Positions 43,871 through 52,956 of a DNA stretch of 64,000 nucleotides are shown here, one piece after another (positions within the stretch are counted from its first letter, which is position 1; each line of letters opens with the position of its first letter). The notes under the pieces were generated by a model. The model was not told the DNA's origin. It saw nothing but the letters and a program-made list of their open reading frames with translations, and searched no databases. The translations under genes were made by a program, and so were the position numbers. The stretch lies in NCBI RefSeq assembly GCF_000147075.1, contig NC_014484.1, forward strand, positions 62,001 to 126,000, given 5' to 3'. This stretch comes from Spirochaeta thermophila DSM 6192 (GTDB lineage: Bacteria > Spirochaetota > Spirochaetia > Winmispirales > Winmispiraceae).

Positions 43871-43898
43871 TTGACAGGATACCAGAATATGTTATCAT
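43871..43898 (+). promoter_or_regulatory. Promoter of the mannan operon
   Basis: Consensus TTGACA (43871-43876), 16-nt spacer, TATCAT (43893-43898). It is the best sigma-70-type match in the window and lies 60 nt before the first gene. The 43737-43870 stretch holds no gene I can support. Confidence 0.75.
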
Positions 43899-43932
43899 GG
43901 GACCAGATACGAGTATTTTTTTGTTCGAATGA

Positions 43933-43944
43933 GAAACCGGTTTC
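43933..43944. promoter_or_regulatory. LacI-type operator, mannan operon
   Basis: GAAACCGGTTTC is a perfect 12-bp palindrome with the central CG usual for LacI-family operators. It is about 35 nt downstream of the -10 and 14 nt before the ATG of the first gene. The same core AAACCGGTTT is at 54189-54198, before the other operon of this island. Confidence 0.7.
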
Positions 43945-43957
43945 AGAAGGAGCAGCG

Positions 43958-44959
43958 ATGAGTACGAGGTACACCGTTGTCGCAGATCCCCTCCCCCACA
44001 TCCCCTGGGAGGATCGTCCCCCTGGCTCCCGGGAGGTGGTCTGGCGGTACTCGGGGAATCCCATCGTCACCAGGGACCATGCGAAGGGGGCGAACAGCAT
44101 CTTCAACAGCGCGGTGGTACCCTTCAAGGAAGGGTTCGCGGGCGTCTTCAGGGTGGACGATACGGCCCGCCGCATGGATCTCAGACGCGGGTTCAGCGAG
44201 GACGGCATCCACTGGGAGATCGACGACGAGCCCATTCGCTTCACCCCCGAACACCCCGATCTCCCCCGAAGCGAGTTCAAGTACGACCCCCGCGTGGTGC
44301 GGCTGGGCTCCCGATACTACATCACGTGGTGCAACGGGTACCACGGTCCGGGGATAGGACTGGGCTACACCGACGACTTTGAGACCTTTGTCCAGATGGA
44401 GAGCCCCTTCATGCCCTACAACCGCAACGGCGTGCTCTTCCCCCGGAAGATAGGCGACAACTACGCCCTCCTCCACAGGCCGAGCGACGCAGGCCACACC
44501 GCCTTCGGCGACATCTTCTACAGCGAATCCCCTGATCTTAAGTACTGGGGGAGGCACCGCCATGTGATGGGTCCCCGCGGAGTGGAGAGCCTCTGGCAGC
44601 ACACCAAGATAGGGGCGGGGCCCGCTCCCATCGAGACGAGCGAGGGCTGGCTCCTCCTCTACCACGGGGTGCTCACCTCGTGCAACGGGTTCGTCTACAG
44701 CATGGGGGCCGCCCTCCTCGACCTCGACGAACCCTGGAAGGTGCGCTACCGGAGCGCACACTACCTGCTCTCGCCTCGTGCGTACTACGAGTGTGTGGGC
44801 GATGTACCGAACGTGGTCTTCCCCTGCGCGGTGCTCTGCGACGGGGAGACCGGGAGGCTCGCCGTCTACTACGGCGGGGCGGACACCGTGGTGGCGCTCG
44901 CCTTCGCGTATGTGGACGAGCTCATCGAGTTCATCAAGGCGACCGATCTCGGGGCGTAG
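43958..44959 (+). CDS. GH130 beta-1,4-mannooligosaccharide phosphorylase
   Basis: The 333-residue protein has the GH130 five-blade propeller pattern: [36 protein letters not shown] (with the putative catalytic Asp), [21 protein letters not shown], and [12 protein letters not shown] near the end. These features fit the GH130 subfamily that cleaves beta-1,4-mannooligosaccharides with phosphate to mannose-1-phosphate. It is cytoplasmic (no signal peptide). AGAAGGAGC lies 4-6 nt before the ATG. It is the first gene of the transporter/GH5 operon and is paired, on the other side of lacI, with a second GH130 of the mannosylglucose type, as known for mannan users such as Ruminococcus albus. Function is from family knowledge. 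Confidence 0.85.
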   Translation: MSTRYTVVADPLPHIPWEDRPPGSREVVWRYSGNPIVTRDHAKGANSIFNSAVVPFKEGFAGVFRVDDTARRMDLRRGFSEDGIHWEIDDEPIRFTPEHPDLPRSEFKYDPRVVRLGSRYYITWCNGYHGPGIGLGYTDDFETFVQMESPFMPYNRNGVLFPRKIGDNYALLHRPSDAGHTAFGDIFYSESPDLKYWGRHRHVMGPRGVESLWQHTKIGAGPAPIETSEGWLLLYHGVLTSCNGFVYSMGAALLDLDEPWKVRYRSAHYLLSPRAYYECVGDVPNVVFPCAVLCDGETGRLAVYYGGADTVVALAFAYVDELIEFIKATDLGA

Positions 44960-44992
44960 CCCCGGGCACACCATATCTAAAGGAGAGAAGCC

Positions 44993-46270
44993 ATGAAACG
45001 ATGTGTGCTGTTGAGCGTGCTGTTCCTCATGGCCGCTTCCTTCCTCTGGGCGGGGGCCCAGCAGGAGCAGGGAGGCGGTGCAGGGGGCCAGGCGACCATC
45101 CGGTACACCCGGTGGGCGGGCACCCAGGAGGCCAAGGACTTCCAGGCCCTGGTCGACACCTTCATGATGGCCCACCCGGAGATCAAGGTGGAGACCGAGT
45201 TCCTCCCCTGGGGCGCGTACTGGGAGAAGGTGCGCACCACCGTGGTGAGCGGTGATGCGGCCGACGTGCTCTCCATGTCGCACCAGAGCTCGTCGCCGTA
45301 CGTGACCAAGGGGGCCTTCCTCGCGCTCGACGACCTTCCCGGTGCCAAGGAGTTGCTCGACGAGATGCAGCCCGGCACCAGGGCCGCGGTGGTCTACCAG
45401 GGCAAGATCTACGGGATGCCCATCGGTGTGGGTGTACGGGCCCTCATCTACAACAAGAAGCTGCTCGACGAGGCGGGCGTGCCGTATCCCGATCCGGAGA
45501 AGCCCATGACCTGGGATGAGTTCATCAGGACCTACAAGGTGCTCACCAAGAAGAACGCCCAGGGTGAGATCGTGCAGGCCGCAGTGCACTTCCACTGGCT
45601 GGAGATGTGGCAGGCCCTCGTGGTCCAGATGGGTGGCAAGATCCTCGACGACGATATCCGGCCCACGCGGGTGATGCTCAACTCTCCTGAAGGTATCGCC
45701 GCCCTCAAGCTCGCAAAGCGCCTCTTCCAGGAAGAGCTCGAACCTCCCTACAGCACCGAGTGGGCGGGGCCGTGGGGCACCCCTGATTCCGCCGTGGCAA
45801 CCGGCAAGGTGGCCTTCATGCACACCGGCGGGTGGGGAATACCGCCTCTCAAGGATGCTGGGATCGATTTTGGCACTGCGCCGCTTCCCTATCCCGCAGG
45901 CAAGCAGCGGGCCACGCGGGGATACGTGAACTTCCTCAGCATCTACCGGGGAAGCCAGAAGGTCGATGCCGCGTGGACCTTCGTGAAGTGGATGTGCGGT
46001 GAGGGTCAGCCCGAGTTCGCCAAGACCGGTGACTTGCCGGCGAACGCGAAGTACCTCGAGACCGTCATGAAGATATCTCCCGACTACATGAAGGCTTTCT
46101 TCTCCGACCTTCCCTACGTGATCACCGGCCCCATGCTGCCCACGGACGAGTTTACCAGTCTCCTCGAGGCCACGATGACCGACTTCTTCCAGGACAGGAT
46201 CTCCGCCGAGGAGGCGGTGCGGATCATCGAGGAAGAGGGCAACAAGATCATAAAGAAGATCTACGGCTGA
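44993..46270 (+). CDS. ABC sugar transporter, substrate-binding protein
   Basis: AAAGGAGA precedes the ATG by 6-7 nt. The signal peptide (VLLSVLFLMAASFLWAGA) lacks a lipobox cysteine at its end, so the protein seems to be periplasmic. The 425-residue sequence is a family 1 (MalE/UgpB-like) solute-binding protein: IRYTRWAGTQEAKDFQALVD, AADVLSMSHQSSSPYV, FMHTGGWGIPPL, and a tail with a lysine-rich helix. Its gene lies between a GH130 and two permease genes, so the ligand is probably mannobiose or longer mannooligosaccharides. A terminator-like hairpin directly downstream may make this gene more abundant than the permeases, as in mal operons. No ATPase gene is in the operon; a shared MsmK-like ATPase elsewhere is expected. 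Confidence 0.88.
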   Translation: MKRCVLLSVLFLMAASFLWAGAQQEQGGGAGGQATIRYTRWAGTQEAKDFQALVDTFMMAHPEIKVETEFLPWGAYWEKVRTTVVSGDAADVLSMSHQSSSPYVTKGAFLALDDLPGAKELLDEMQPGTRAAVVYQGKIYGMPIGVGVRALIYNKKLLDEAGVPYPDPEKPMTWDEFIRTYKVLTKKNAQGEIVQAAVHFHWLEMWQALVVQMGGKILDDDIRPTRVMLNSPEGIAALKLAKRLFQEELEPPYSTEWAGPWGTPDSAVATGKVAFMHTGGWGIPPLKDAGIDFGTAPLPYPAGKQRATRGYVNFLSIYRGSQKVDAAWTFVKWMCGEGQPEFAKTGDLPANAKYLETVMKISPDYMKAFFSDLPYVITGPMLPTDEFTSLLEATMTDFFQDRISAEEAVRIIEEEGNKIIKKIYG

Positions 46271-46280
46271 AGGAGATCTC

Positions 46281-46311
46281 GCGGGGAGAGGACCCCCTCT
46301 CCCCGCCTTTT
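46281..46311 (+). terminator. Hairpin after substrate-binding protein gene (partial terminator/attenuator)
   Basis: GCGGGGAGAGG, loop ACCC, CCTCTCCCCGC (11 bp, no mismatch), then CTTTTC. It lies in the 56-nt gap before the permease genes, so it probably lowers read-through into them. Confidence 0.75.
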
Positions 46312-46326
46312 CAAGGAGTGGACTGT

Positions 46327-47256
46327 ATGAGACGTACAGGTACGGTATCCAGGCTCCTGGCGAGGCGGAACAGGATGGGGTACCTCTACATCCTCCCCTG
46401 GGTGATAGGCTTCCTCTTCCTCCAGGTATTCCCCATTGCCTACTCTTTCTACATAAGCCTCACGAAGTGGGACCTGCTGGGTACCCCCAGTTTCGTGGGC
46501 TGGGAGAACTTCAGAGAGCTTCTCGAGGACGAGGTCTTCTTCCTGGCCCTCAGGAACAACCTCATCTTTATGATATTCGGCGTAGGCGGGGGACTCCTCC
46601 TCTCCCTGTTCATGGCGGCCCTCATAAGCGAACCGGAACTCCCCGGGCGGCGCTTTTTCCGGGTCCTCTTCTTCCTTCCCTCCCTGGTGATGCCGGTGGC
46701 CCTCGGGCTCATGATGGCACCCATCTTCGGCACCGAGAACTACGGGCTCATCAATCTCGTGCTCAAGAAGCTGGGGCTCGGTCAGGTCGAGTGGCTGGGG
46801 GATCCCGGACTCGCCATCTGGAGCGTGGTCATCGTGAACTTCTGGACCGTGGGGGCGAGCATGATCATCTTCCTCGCGGGGATCACCAACCTCCCCCGAT
46901 CCTACTACGAGGCGGCGGCCATAGACGGGGCCGGATGGTGGACGCGGCTCTTCAGGATCACGGTGCCCCTCCTCTCTCCGGTGCTCCTCTTCCAGCTCAT
47001 AAGCGGGCTCATCTACGGCCTGAGGATCTTCGACCTCCCCGCCGCGCTCGCCAACATAGGCGGCTCCCGGTCGGTGATGATGGGGAAGGACAACTCTCTC
47101 GCCTTCCTCGTCTTCTACCTCTACACCAAGGCCTTCCGGTACTGGGAGATGGGGTCGGCCGCGGCCATAGGATGGGTGGTCTTCCTGGTGGGTTTCGCCC
47201 TCACCGTGGTGATCATCAGGTACATGAGAGGCTCGAGTGAGGAAGGAGGTGTGTGA
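46327..47256 (+). CDS. ABC sugar transporter permease (MalF-type)
   Basis: Start at the ATG after AAGGAGTG; a GTG at 46318 is less well placed. The 309-residue protein has six membrane segments and the permease EAA loop EAAAIDGAGWWTRLFRITVP, which docks on the ATPase subunit. It overlaps the next permease gene by one base (TGATG). Together with the solute-binding protein it forms a CUT1-type importer, probably for mannooligosaccharides. The ATP-hydrolysing subunit is missing from this operon. Confidence 0.9.
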   Translation: MRRTGTVSRLLARRNRMGYLYILPWVIGFLFLQVFPIAYSFYISLTKWDLLGTPSFVGWENFRELLEDEVFFLALRNNLIFMIFGVGGGLLLSLFMAALISEPELPGRRFFRVLFFLPSLVMPVALGLMMAPIFGTENYGLINLVLKKLGLGQVEWLGDPGLAIWSVVIVNFWTVGASMIIFLAGITNLPRSYYEAAAIDGAGWWTRLFRITVPLLSPVLLFQLISGLIYGLRIFDLPAALANIGGSRSVMMGKDNSLAFLVFYLYTKAFRYWEMGSAAAIGWVVFLVGFALTVVIIRYMRGSSEEGGV

Positions 47257-48113
47257 TGCGGGTTTCCTCGTATGGGTTCCTGCGGAACGAGCGCATCCTC
47301 GTCAGGTGGGGAGGGTTCCTCTTCCTGGCCATCCTCGCCGTGCTCGTCCTCATCCCGTTTGCGTGGCTCTTCGCCTCGTCCCTCAAGGACATGGGACAGT
47401 ACTTCTCCACGGACTTCAGGACCATCTGGTTCCCCTCGCCCCTCCACTGGGAGAACTACGTGAAGGCGTTCACCTATGTCCCCCTCCTCAGGTACATCTT
47501 CAACAGCTTCTGGCTCGGGGCGGTCCAGACCGTGCTCCAGGTGACCTCCTCGGCGTTCGTGGCCTATGGGTTCGCCCGGTTCGAGTTCAAGTTGCGCGGG
47601 CCGCTGTTCATCGTGCTCCTGAGCACCATGCTCCTCCCCACCGAGGTCACCATGATCCCGCTCTTCATCTTCTACCGGGCCATCGGCTGGACCAACAGCT
47701 ACAATCCGCTCATCGTCCCTCACCTCTTCGGAGGGGCCTGGAGCATCTTCCTCATCAGGCAACTCATGGTGGGGATCCCCCGGGAGATGGACGAGGCGGC
47801 CTTCATCGACGGCGCCGGGACGTTCAGGATCTGGCGGTCGATCATGCTCCCCCAGGTGAAGCCGGCCCTCTTCGTGGCCGGGCTCTACTGCTTCCTCTGG
47901 AGCTGGAAGGACTTCCTCGGACCGCTCATTTACCTCAACAAGAAGGAGCTCTACACCCTTCCCCTCGGGATCATGTTCTTCGAGAGCCCCACCGAGGTGC
48001 AGTACACCGTGCAGCTCGCGGCGGTGGTGATCGCGCTCATCCCCACGCTCCTCATCTTCGGGGTCGGCCAGCGCTACTTCGAGCGTGGGATCAACATAGG
48101 TGAGCTCAAATAA
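47256..48113 (+). CDS. ABC sugar transporter permease (MalG-type)
   Basis: The ATG at 47256 overlaps the upstream stop (TGATG) and has AAGGAGGTG 4-5 nt before it. The 285 residues show six membrane segments and the EAA loop MDEAAFIDGAGTFRIWRSIMLP, typical of MalG-like inner-membrane subunits. It works with the MalF-type permease as a heterodimer. It is followed 21 nt later by a lipoprotein gene of the same operon. Confidence 0.9.
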   Translation: MRVSSYGFLRNERILVRWGGFLFLAILAVLVLIPFAWLFASSLKDMGQYFSTDFRTIWFPSPLHWENYVKAFTYVPLLRYIFNSFWLGAVQTVLQVTSSAFVAYGFARFEFKLRGPLFIVLLSTMLLPTEVTMIPLFIFYRAIGWTNSYNPLIVPHLFGGAWSIFLIRQLMVGIPREMDEAAFIDGAGTFRIWRSIMLPQVKPALFVAGLYCFLWSWKDFLGPLIYLNKKELYTLPLGIMFFESPTEVQYTVQLAAVVIALIPTLLIFGVGQRYFERGINIGELK

Positions 48114-48134
48114 CGTATTATCAGGAGGCCTATT

Positions 48135-48755
48135 ATGCAACGCGTAACGGTGATCGCAGGCGTGCTGGTACTCCTGGCGGCGGGGTGCACGAGTGCCCCT
48201 CAGCCTTCCCAGGAGGCAGGTGTGGCCCAGGTCCAGGACTCCATGGTGATCTGGGAGGACTTCGAGACCACGCCCTTCTGGTTCGCGGTGGCGAATGCCT
48301 GGAACGATGACGACTCCTCGCTCGAGGTGAGGTGGAACCGGCAGGAAGCCACCCACGGCACGGGATCGCTCGAGGGTGTGTTCCGGATGAACGGGAAGAA
48401 CGGGGCCACCTTCTACACCGAAGAGCCGGAGATGAACGATTTCAGCCCCTACAAGAACCTCGTGGTGGACTTCGTGAACAAGACCGACGAGGATCTCGAG
48501 GTGGCCCTCGTGCTCTGTACGGGTGCCGACTGGGTCTGGCACGAGTCGGCCACGGTGGTGCTCGCACCGGGGGAGAACCGCAACATCTACTTCGATCTTA
48601 CGGGGTCGAACTGGAAGTGTGCGGCCTCCAACTGGCAGTTCACCGCACAGGTGGCCGACATCCAGAGCGTACGCCGGGTGGCCTTCAAGTTCTGGGGGCC
48701 GGAGGGCCTCGAGGGCTCGGTCCTCATCGACAACGTGCGGCTGGAAAAGAAATGA
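48135..48755 (+). CDS. Lipoprotein with jelly-roll carbohydrate-binding-like domain
   Basis: ATG after AGGAGGCCT (TCAGGAGGCC at 48121-48130). MQRVTVIAGVLVLLAAGC ends in a lipobox. The 185-residue mature part has IWEDFETTPFWFAVANAWNDD, SLEGVFRMNGKNGATFYT, YKNLVVDFVNKTDEDLEVAL and VLIDNVRLEK, the pattern of jelly-roll (CBM/CIA30-like) domains that bind glycan chains. No catalytic domain. Position between importer and GH5 gene suggests that it holds mannan or mannooligosaccharide at the cell surface. The CBM family is not identifiable by eye. Confidence 0.6.
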   Translation: MQRVTVIAGVLVLLAAGCTSAPQPSQEAGVAQVQDSMVIWEDFETTPFWFAVANAWNDDDSSLEVRWNRQEATHGTGSLEGVFRMNGKNGATFYTEEPEMNDFSPYKNLVVDFVNKTDEDLEVALVLCTGADWVWHESATVVLAPGENRNIYFDLTGSNWKCAASNWQFTAQVADIQSVRRVAFKFWGPEGLEGSVLIDNVRLEKK

Positions 48756-48759
48756 ACCG

Positions 48760-48784
48760 GGTGCGGGCCTCGATGGCCCGCACC
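48760..48784 (+). promoter_or_regulatory. Intercistronic hairpin before GH5 gene
   Basis: GGTGCGGGCC, loop TCGAT, GGCCCGCACC (10 bp). No T-run follows, so it more likely stabilises or separates the mRNA than terminates it. Confidence 0.5.
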
Positions 48785-48800
48785 TCCACAGGAGGGAACC

Positions 48801-50615
48801 ATGAGAAGGATATACACAGTGCTTCTCGGTGCACTGCTCCTCGCAGGGTGTGTGACGGGGAGCGGGGTGCCCGAGGGAGGGGTGGATCCCGATGCCCTCC
48901 TCCCCCACAACGGGAAGCGGGTCTTCCTCAACGGGATGAACCTCGCGTGGGTGAACTTCGCGAACGATCTCACACAGTTTGACGAGGCCCGCTTCACCCG
49001 GGCCGTCGATGATGTGGCGAGTGCGGGAGGGAACGTACTCAGGTGGTGGCTCCATGTGAACGGGAGCAAGACCCCCCTCTTCGACGAGAACGGCATGGTG
49101 GTGGGGATGCCGGAGGAGGCCCTCATCAACCTCAAGCGGGCCCTCGACATCTCCTTCTCGAGAGGGGTGGGGCTCATCCTCTGCCTCTGGTCGTTCGACA
49201 TGCTCCAGCCGCAGTCGGGGGTGAACCAGGCGCGGAACCTCAGGCTCATCGAGGACGAGGAGGTGACGCGTTCCTATATCGAGAACGCCCTCGTCCCCAT
49301 GGTGCGGATGCTGAAGCGGCATCCGGGCGTGATCGCCTGGGAGGTATTCAACGAGCCGGAGGGCATGCTCCCAGGAGGCGGGTGGACGCCGAGGCGGACA
49401 GAGATGCAGTACGTGCAGCGATTCATCAATCTGGTGGCCGGCGCCATACACCGGGAGGATCCGGATGCCCTCGTCACCTGCGGGAGCGGCATGGCCTACC
49501 AGACCGATGTGGGAGGGATGATCAACTACTATAGGGACGACAGGCTCGTCGCAGCAGGGGGAGATCCGGAGGGGACCCTCGACTTCTACAGCGTGCACTT
49601 CTATCCCCAGCACATGGACGAGAGCGTCTCGCCCTTCCACCACCCTGCCTCGTACTGGCAGTTGGACAAGCCGATCGTAGTAGCGGAATTTCCAGCCAAA
49701 GGGATACGAGAGATAGGCTTCGGGTTCCGACCCAAGACCAGCCTCACCACTGAGGAGGCCTATCTCTGGCTCATCGAGAACGGGTATGCGGGCGCCCTCT
49801 CGTGGACCTGGACCGGCCACGACGGGTTCGGAAACATCTACGATGCTGCGCCCGGCATCTCCGCGGTGGCGATGCGGTATCCCGAGTATGCGCGGCTCAA
49901 CCGGGAGGGGCTCGATCTGAGCCCGAAGGTGGTGAAGCCCATCTCGCACCTCATCCTCTCGGTCAACGAGGTAGGGAAGGCCGAGGAGATCGATCTCAGG
50001 GAGGTCTTCGAGGACCAGGAGGACGGCGACGACCTCTCCTACGAGGTGAAGAAGGTGGGCGATCCGGCCCTGGTGGAGGTCTCCCTCACGAAGGACGGGA
50101 AGGCCCTGGTACGGCTCAAGGAGGCCCGGGTGGGAAGCTCGGATGTCCTCATCGCGGCGAAGGACTCGGGGATGAACGAGTCGGGTCTCTACTTCACGGT
50201 CCACGCCCTCGATCCGGACAGGGGGAACATCGCCCTCTTCAAGCCGGTGGAGGCCAGCAGTGTGGAAGATCCCAACCTTCCGGAGTACGTGAACGACGGG
50301 ACCCTCAAGACCCGGTGGTCGAGCCTCTACGAGGACGACGAGTACATACAGATCGACCTCCAGGGGAGGTTCCGGATCGAGAGGATCGTACTCCACTGGG
50401 AGGTGGCCTACGGGAAGGACTACGACATACTCGGGTCGCTCGATGGGAAGGCATGGTTCCCCATCGTCCAGGTGCGCGGAGGGGACGGGGATGTGGACGA
50501 GCTTTCGTTCGATCCGGTTGAGGTCTCGTACGTGCGCATGCACGGGATAACGCGGGGGACGGAGTGGGGATTCTCCCTCTGGGAGATGGAGGTGTACGGC
50601 GAGCGGGTGGAGTGA
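48801..50615 (+). CDS. GH5-type glycoside hydrolase lipoprotein with discoidin-like C-terminus
   Basis: ACAGGAGGGA lies 6 nt before the ATG. The signal peptide ends in lipobox LLLAGC. Residues 35-370 form a GH5-type barrel: FLNGMNLAWVNFAND, GGNVLRWWLHVNG, WEVFNEPEG with acid/base Glu185, and IVVAEFP with nucleophile Glu296. The C-terminal 130 residues (NIALFKPVEASSVEDPN, ...WSSLYEDDEYIQIDLQG, YVRMHGITRGTEWGFSLWEM) are an F5/8 type C (discoidin, CBM32-like) domain. Residues 370-470 look like an Ig-type linker. In an operon with mannan phosphorolysis and import genes, a surface endo-beta-mannanase is the best guess; cellulase or glucosidase activity cannot be excluded from sequence. Confidence 0.8.
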   Translation: MRRIYTVLLGALLLAGCVTGSGVPEGGVDPDALLPHNGKRVFLNGMNLAWVNFANDLTQFDEARFTRAVDDVASAGGNVLRWWLHVNGSKTPLFDENGMVVGMPEEALINLKRALDISFSRGVGLILCLWSFDMLQPQSGVNQARNLRLIEDEEVTRSYIENALVPMVRMLKRHPGVIAWEVFNEPEGMLPGGGWTPRRTEMQYVQRFINLVAGAIHREDPDALVTCGSGMAYQTDVGGMINYYRDDRLVAAGGDPEGTLDFYSVHFYPQHMDESVSPFHHPASYWQLDKPIVVAEFPAKGIREIGFGFRPKTSLTTEEAYLWLIENGYAGALSWTWTGHDGFGNIYDAAPGISAVAMRYPEYARLNREGLDLSPKVVKPISHLILSVNEVGKAEEIDLREVFEDQEDGDDLSYEVKKVGDPALVEVSLTKDGKALVRLKEARVGSSDVLIAAKDSGMNESGLYFTVHALDPDRGNIALFKPVEASSVEDPNLPEYVNDGTLKTRWSSLYEDDEYIQIDLQGRFRIERIVLHWEVAYGKDYDILGSLDGKAWFPIVQVRGGDGDVDELSFDPVEVSYVRMHGITRGTEWGFSLWEMEVYGERVE

Positions 50616-50626
50616 CCCCTTACCGT

Positions 50627-50655
50627 GGACCCGGAGGCTCCTCCGGGTCCTTCCC
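50627..50655. terminator. Terminator between mannan operon and lacI-family gene
   Basis: GGACCCGGAG, loop GCTC, CTCCGGGTCC (10 bp), then TTCCCTC. It lies in the gap between two convergent genes and can serve the plus-strand operon. Confidence 0.7.
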
Positions 50656-51669
50656 TCACCGTGGTCCCCTGGTGGATTCTCGTTCCACCAGGGTTGCGGG
50701 AAAGAGCTCCTCCTTTGCGGGGGGCTCTTCCTTTTTGAGGAGGGCCATGAGCATCTCCACCGCCTTTCTGCTCATCCTGCCCATGGGCTGGGCCACCGCG
50801 GTGATGGGGGGTGAGGTGTGGTCGAGGTAGCGGTAGTCGTCGAAGGTGAGGAACCCGACCTCGGGCGGGCGGTGTCCCGTCTCCTCGAGGGCCTGCAGCA
50901 CCTCGAGCATGAAGTCTCCGCCCGCCGCCACGAGGAGGGCGTCGGGTGGGGGGGATTCGGCAAAGAGGGAGGCGATGGACGTATGGACAAAAGGGTAGTT
51001 CTCGTAGGGGAGGTAGAGGGTCCGGTGGTAGGTCATCCCGTGGCGGCGGAGGGCATCCTGGTAGCCCTCGGCCCGCTGGAGGTTGTAGAAGTAGGATTCG
51101 GGACCCGCCACGAGAGCGATCCTCGTGTAGCCCCGCTGGACGAGGTGGGAGGTGGCCTCATAGGCGGCTTTCCTGTTGTCGATGTCCACCGCGTAGTGGA
51201 CGAACTCCGGGTTCCGACCGAGCATCACGAAGGGGATCCTGTGGTGGAGGAGCTCGCCGAGCCAGTACTTGTCGAGGAACTCGGAGCCGATGATGAGGCC
51301 GTCCACGATCCCCCGCTTGATCACGGCCTTGAAGATGCGCTCGAGCCTCCCCTCCTCGTGGGGGAGGAGGAGCAGGAGGTGGTAGTCGTGTTCGGTGACT
51401 GATGCGGTGATGCAGGATATGAACGTGGACCAGTAGGCGCCGCTCACCGAGTATTCGGGGGTGTGGGGGATGAGGAGTCCGATGTTCCCTGTGCGCTTGG
51501 AGGAGAGGGCACGGGCGATGGTGTTCGGCTCGTACTGCATCTCCTTCACCACCTTGAGGACCCGCTCCCTGGTCTTCTGGTTGATCCCAGGATAGCCGTT
51601 GAGAACCTTCGATACCGTGGACTTGGAGACATTGGCGAGGCGTGCGATCTCGTTTATGGTGATCTTCAC
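50656..51669 (-). CDS. LacI-family transcriptional regulator of the mannan island
   Basis: The start is the GTG with GGAGGT 5 nt upstream (the frame extends further 5' without a start signal). Residues 1-50 are the helix-turn-helix: ITINEIARLANVSKSTVSKVLN, then the hinge helix NTIARALSSKRTGNIG. Residues 60-330 are a periplasmic-binding-protein-like effector domain (GLIIGSEFLDKYWLGELLHH, AAGGDFMLEVLQAL). Length 337. It is placed between two operons that carry the same palindrome GAAACCGGTTTC/TAGAAACCGGTTTA, the expected LacI-type operator, so it most likely represses both until a mannoside inducer binds. Inducer unknown. Confidence 0.9.
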   Translation of the reverse strand: MKITINEIARLANVSKSTVSKVLNGYPGINQKTRERVLKVVKEMQYEPNTIARALSSKRTGNIGLLIPHTPEYSVSGAYWSTFISCITASVTEHDYHLLLLLPHEEGRLERIFKAVIKRGIVDGLIIGSEFLDKYWLGELLHHRIPFVMLGRNPEFVHYAVDIDNRKAAYEATSHLVQRGYTRIALVAGPESYFYNLQRAEGYQDALRRHGMTYHRTLYLPYENYPFVHTSIASLFAESPPPDALLVAAGGDFMLEVLQALEETGHRPPEVGFLTFDDYRYLDHTSPPITAVAQPMGRMSRKAVEMLMALLKKEEPPAKEELFPATLVERESTRGPR

Positions 51670-51704
51670 CGGGAACCTCCACCTCGAGGGATGCGTGTGC
51701 GCAC

Positions 51705-51732
51705 GGTGGCATCGGGGATGCCCGATGCCACC
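51705..51732. promoter_or_regulatory. 12-bp inverted repeat at the lacI promoter
   Basis: GGTGGCATCGGG, GATG, CCCGATGCCACC is a perfect 28-bp stem-loop. It begins one base after the -10 of the putative lacI promoter, hence covers its +1. It is also downstream of the GH130 operon stop (51775), so it may be a terminator lacking a T-run, or a regulator's binding site. Confidence 0.5.
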
Positions 51733-51762
51733 ATTGTATATCGCAAGGGGAGAAAAGTACAA
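51733..51762 (-). promoter_or_regulatory. Promoter of the lacI-family gene
   Basis: On the minus strand: TTGTAC (51762-51757), 18-nt spacer, TACAAT (51738-51733). It lies in the 105-bp gap between the GH130 stop and lacI. No AAACCGGTTT site is seen there, so classical autoregulation by that operator is not evident. Confidence 0.5.
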
Positions 51763-51774
51763 CAGCAGGGAAGA

Positions 51775-52956
51775 TCAGCAGGAGGACCGGAGAAGGCGGC
51801 GGTTGTGCTCGATGAGGGAGAGGCGCTGCGTGGTGCACTCGTGGGTCCGGAGGCCGTCCTCCGGCGTGTGGAGGCAGTAGTCCACCATGCGTTCGATGGT
51901 GGTCTCGGCCACGTGGAGCCTCGTGTCGGAGGAGGCGTAGTAGATGAGGAGCCTCCCGTCCTCGTCCGCGATCATCCCGTTGGAGAAGACCACGTTGGAG
52001 ACGTCGCCCACCCGCTCTTCCCCTTCCGGCGCGATGAGGAAGCCTCCGGGACGGGCGATCACCCTGGTGGGATCCTCGCGATCGGTGAGGAAGGCGTAGA
52101 GCACGTACCTGAGCCCGGCGGCCGTGCCCCGCACCCCATGGGCCACGTGGAACCAGCCTGCAGGGGTCTTCACAGGAGGGGCCCCCGCACCGTTCTTCAC
52201 CTCCTTGATGGTGTGGTAGAGCTTGGGATCGAGGAGATGCTCCTCAGTCACCACGGGGTCTTCCATGGAGTGGCAGAAGGCGTAGCAGATACCGCCTCCC
52301 GAGCCCGTCTCTATGAATCCATCCTGGGGCCTGGTGTAGAGGAGGTACTTCCCGTTCACGAACTCCGGATGGAGCACCACGTTGCGCTGTTGGGGAGAAG
52401 GGGTGACGAGGTCGGGAAGGCGTTCCCAGTGGACGAGGTCCTTGCTCCGCGCGATACCAGCCCGGGCCACGGCCGAGGAGGTGTCCCCAGGTGGGGCCTC
52501 CGGGTCCTTCCGCTCGGCGCAGAAGATCCCGTAGATCCAGCCGTCCTCGTGGAGGGTGAGCCGCATGTCGTAGAGGTTGGTCTCTCCCGGCACGTCGGGT
52601 ATGAGCACGGGTGTGGTGAAGGTGAAGTGTATCCCGTCGGGGCTCTCGGCGAGGGCGAAGAAGCTCTTCCTGTCGTACCCTTCCACCCGGCACATGAGGT
52701 AGTAGGTGCCGTCGAGCTTGATGGCCCCTGCGTTGAAGACAGCGTTCACCCCCAGCCGCTCCATGAAGAAGGGATTGGTGCTGGGGTCGTAGTCGTAGCG
52801 CCAGGTGGGCGGGACGTGGTCCTTCGTGAGGATGGGGTACCTGTAGCGGACGAAGATCCCGTTTCCGGGGAGGATCGGTTCGTTTCGACGGGAGATGAGC
52901 CTCTCGTATTCCTCCTCCACGAGGGCCTTGCGCTGTGCAAAGGAAAGCTCGATCAT
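51775..52956 (-). CDS. GH130 4-O-beta-D-mannosyl-D-glucose phosphorylase
   Basis: The ATG overlaps the stop of the epimerase gene (ATGA) and follows GAGGAGGA. The 393 residues show the longer GH130 pattern: [98 protein letters not shown]. These fit GH130 subfamily 1, which phosphorolyses mannosyl-beta-1,4-glucose to mannose-1-phosphate and glucose. The immediately upstream, coupled epimerase supplies that substrate from mannobiose. Together this is the Bacteroides/Ruminococcus-type mannan pathway. It is cytoplasmic. Assignment is from family patterns and context. Confidence 0.85.
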   Translation of the reverse strand: MIELSFAQRKALVEEEYERLISRRNEPILPGNGIFVRYRYPILTKDHVPPTWRYDYDPSTNPFFMERLGVNAVFNAGAIKLDGTYYLMCRVEGYDRKSFFALAESPDGIHFTFTTPVLIPDVPGETNLYDMRLTLHEDGWIYGIFCAERKDPEAPPGDTSSAVARAGIARSKDLVHWERLPDLVTPSPQQRNVVLHPEFVNGKYLLYTRPQDGFIETGSGGGICYAFCHSMEDPVVTEEHLLDPKLYHTIKEVKNGAGAPPVKTPAGWFHVAHGVRGTAAGLRYVLYAFLTDREDPTRVIARPGGFLIAPEGEERVGDVSNVVFSNGMIADEDGRLLIYYASSDTRLHVAETTIERMVDYCLHTPEDGLRTHECTTQRLSLIEHNRRLLRSSC

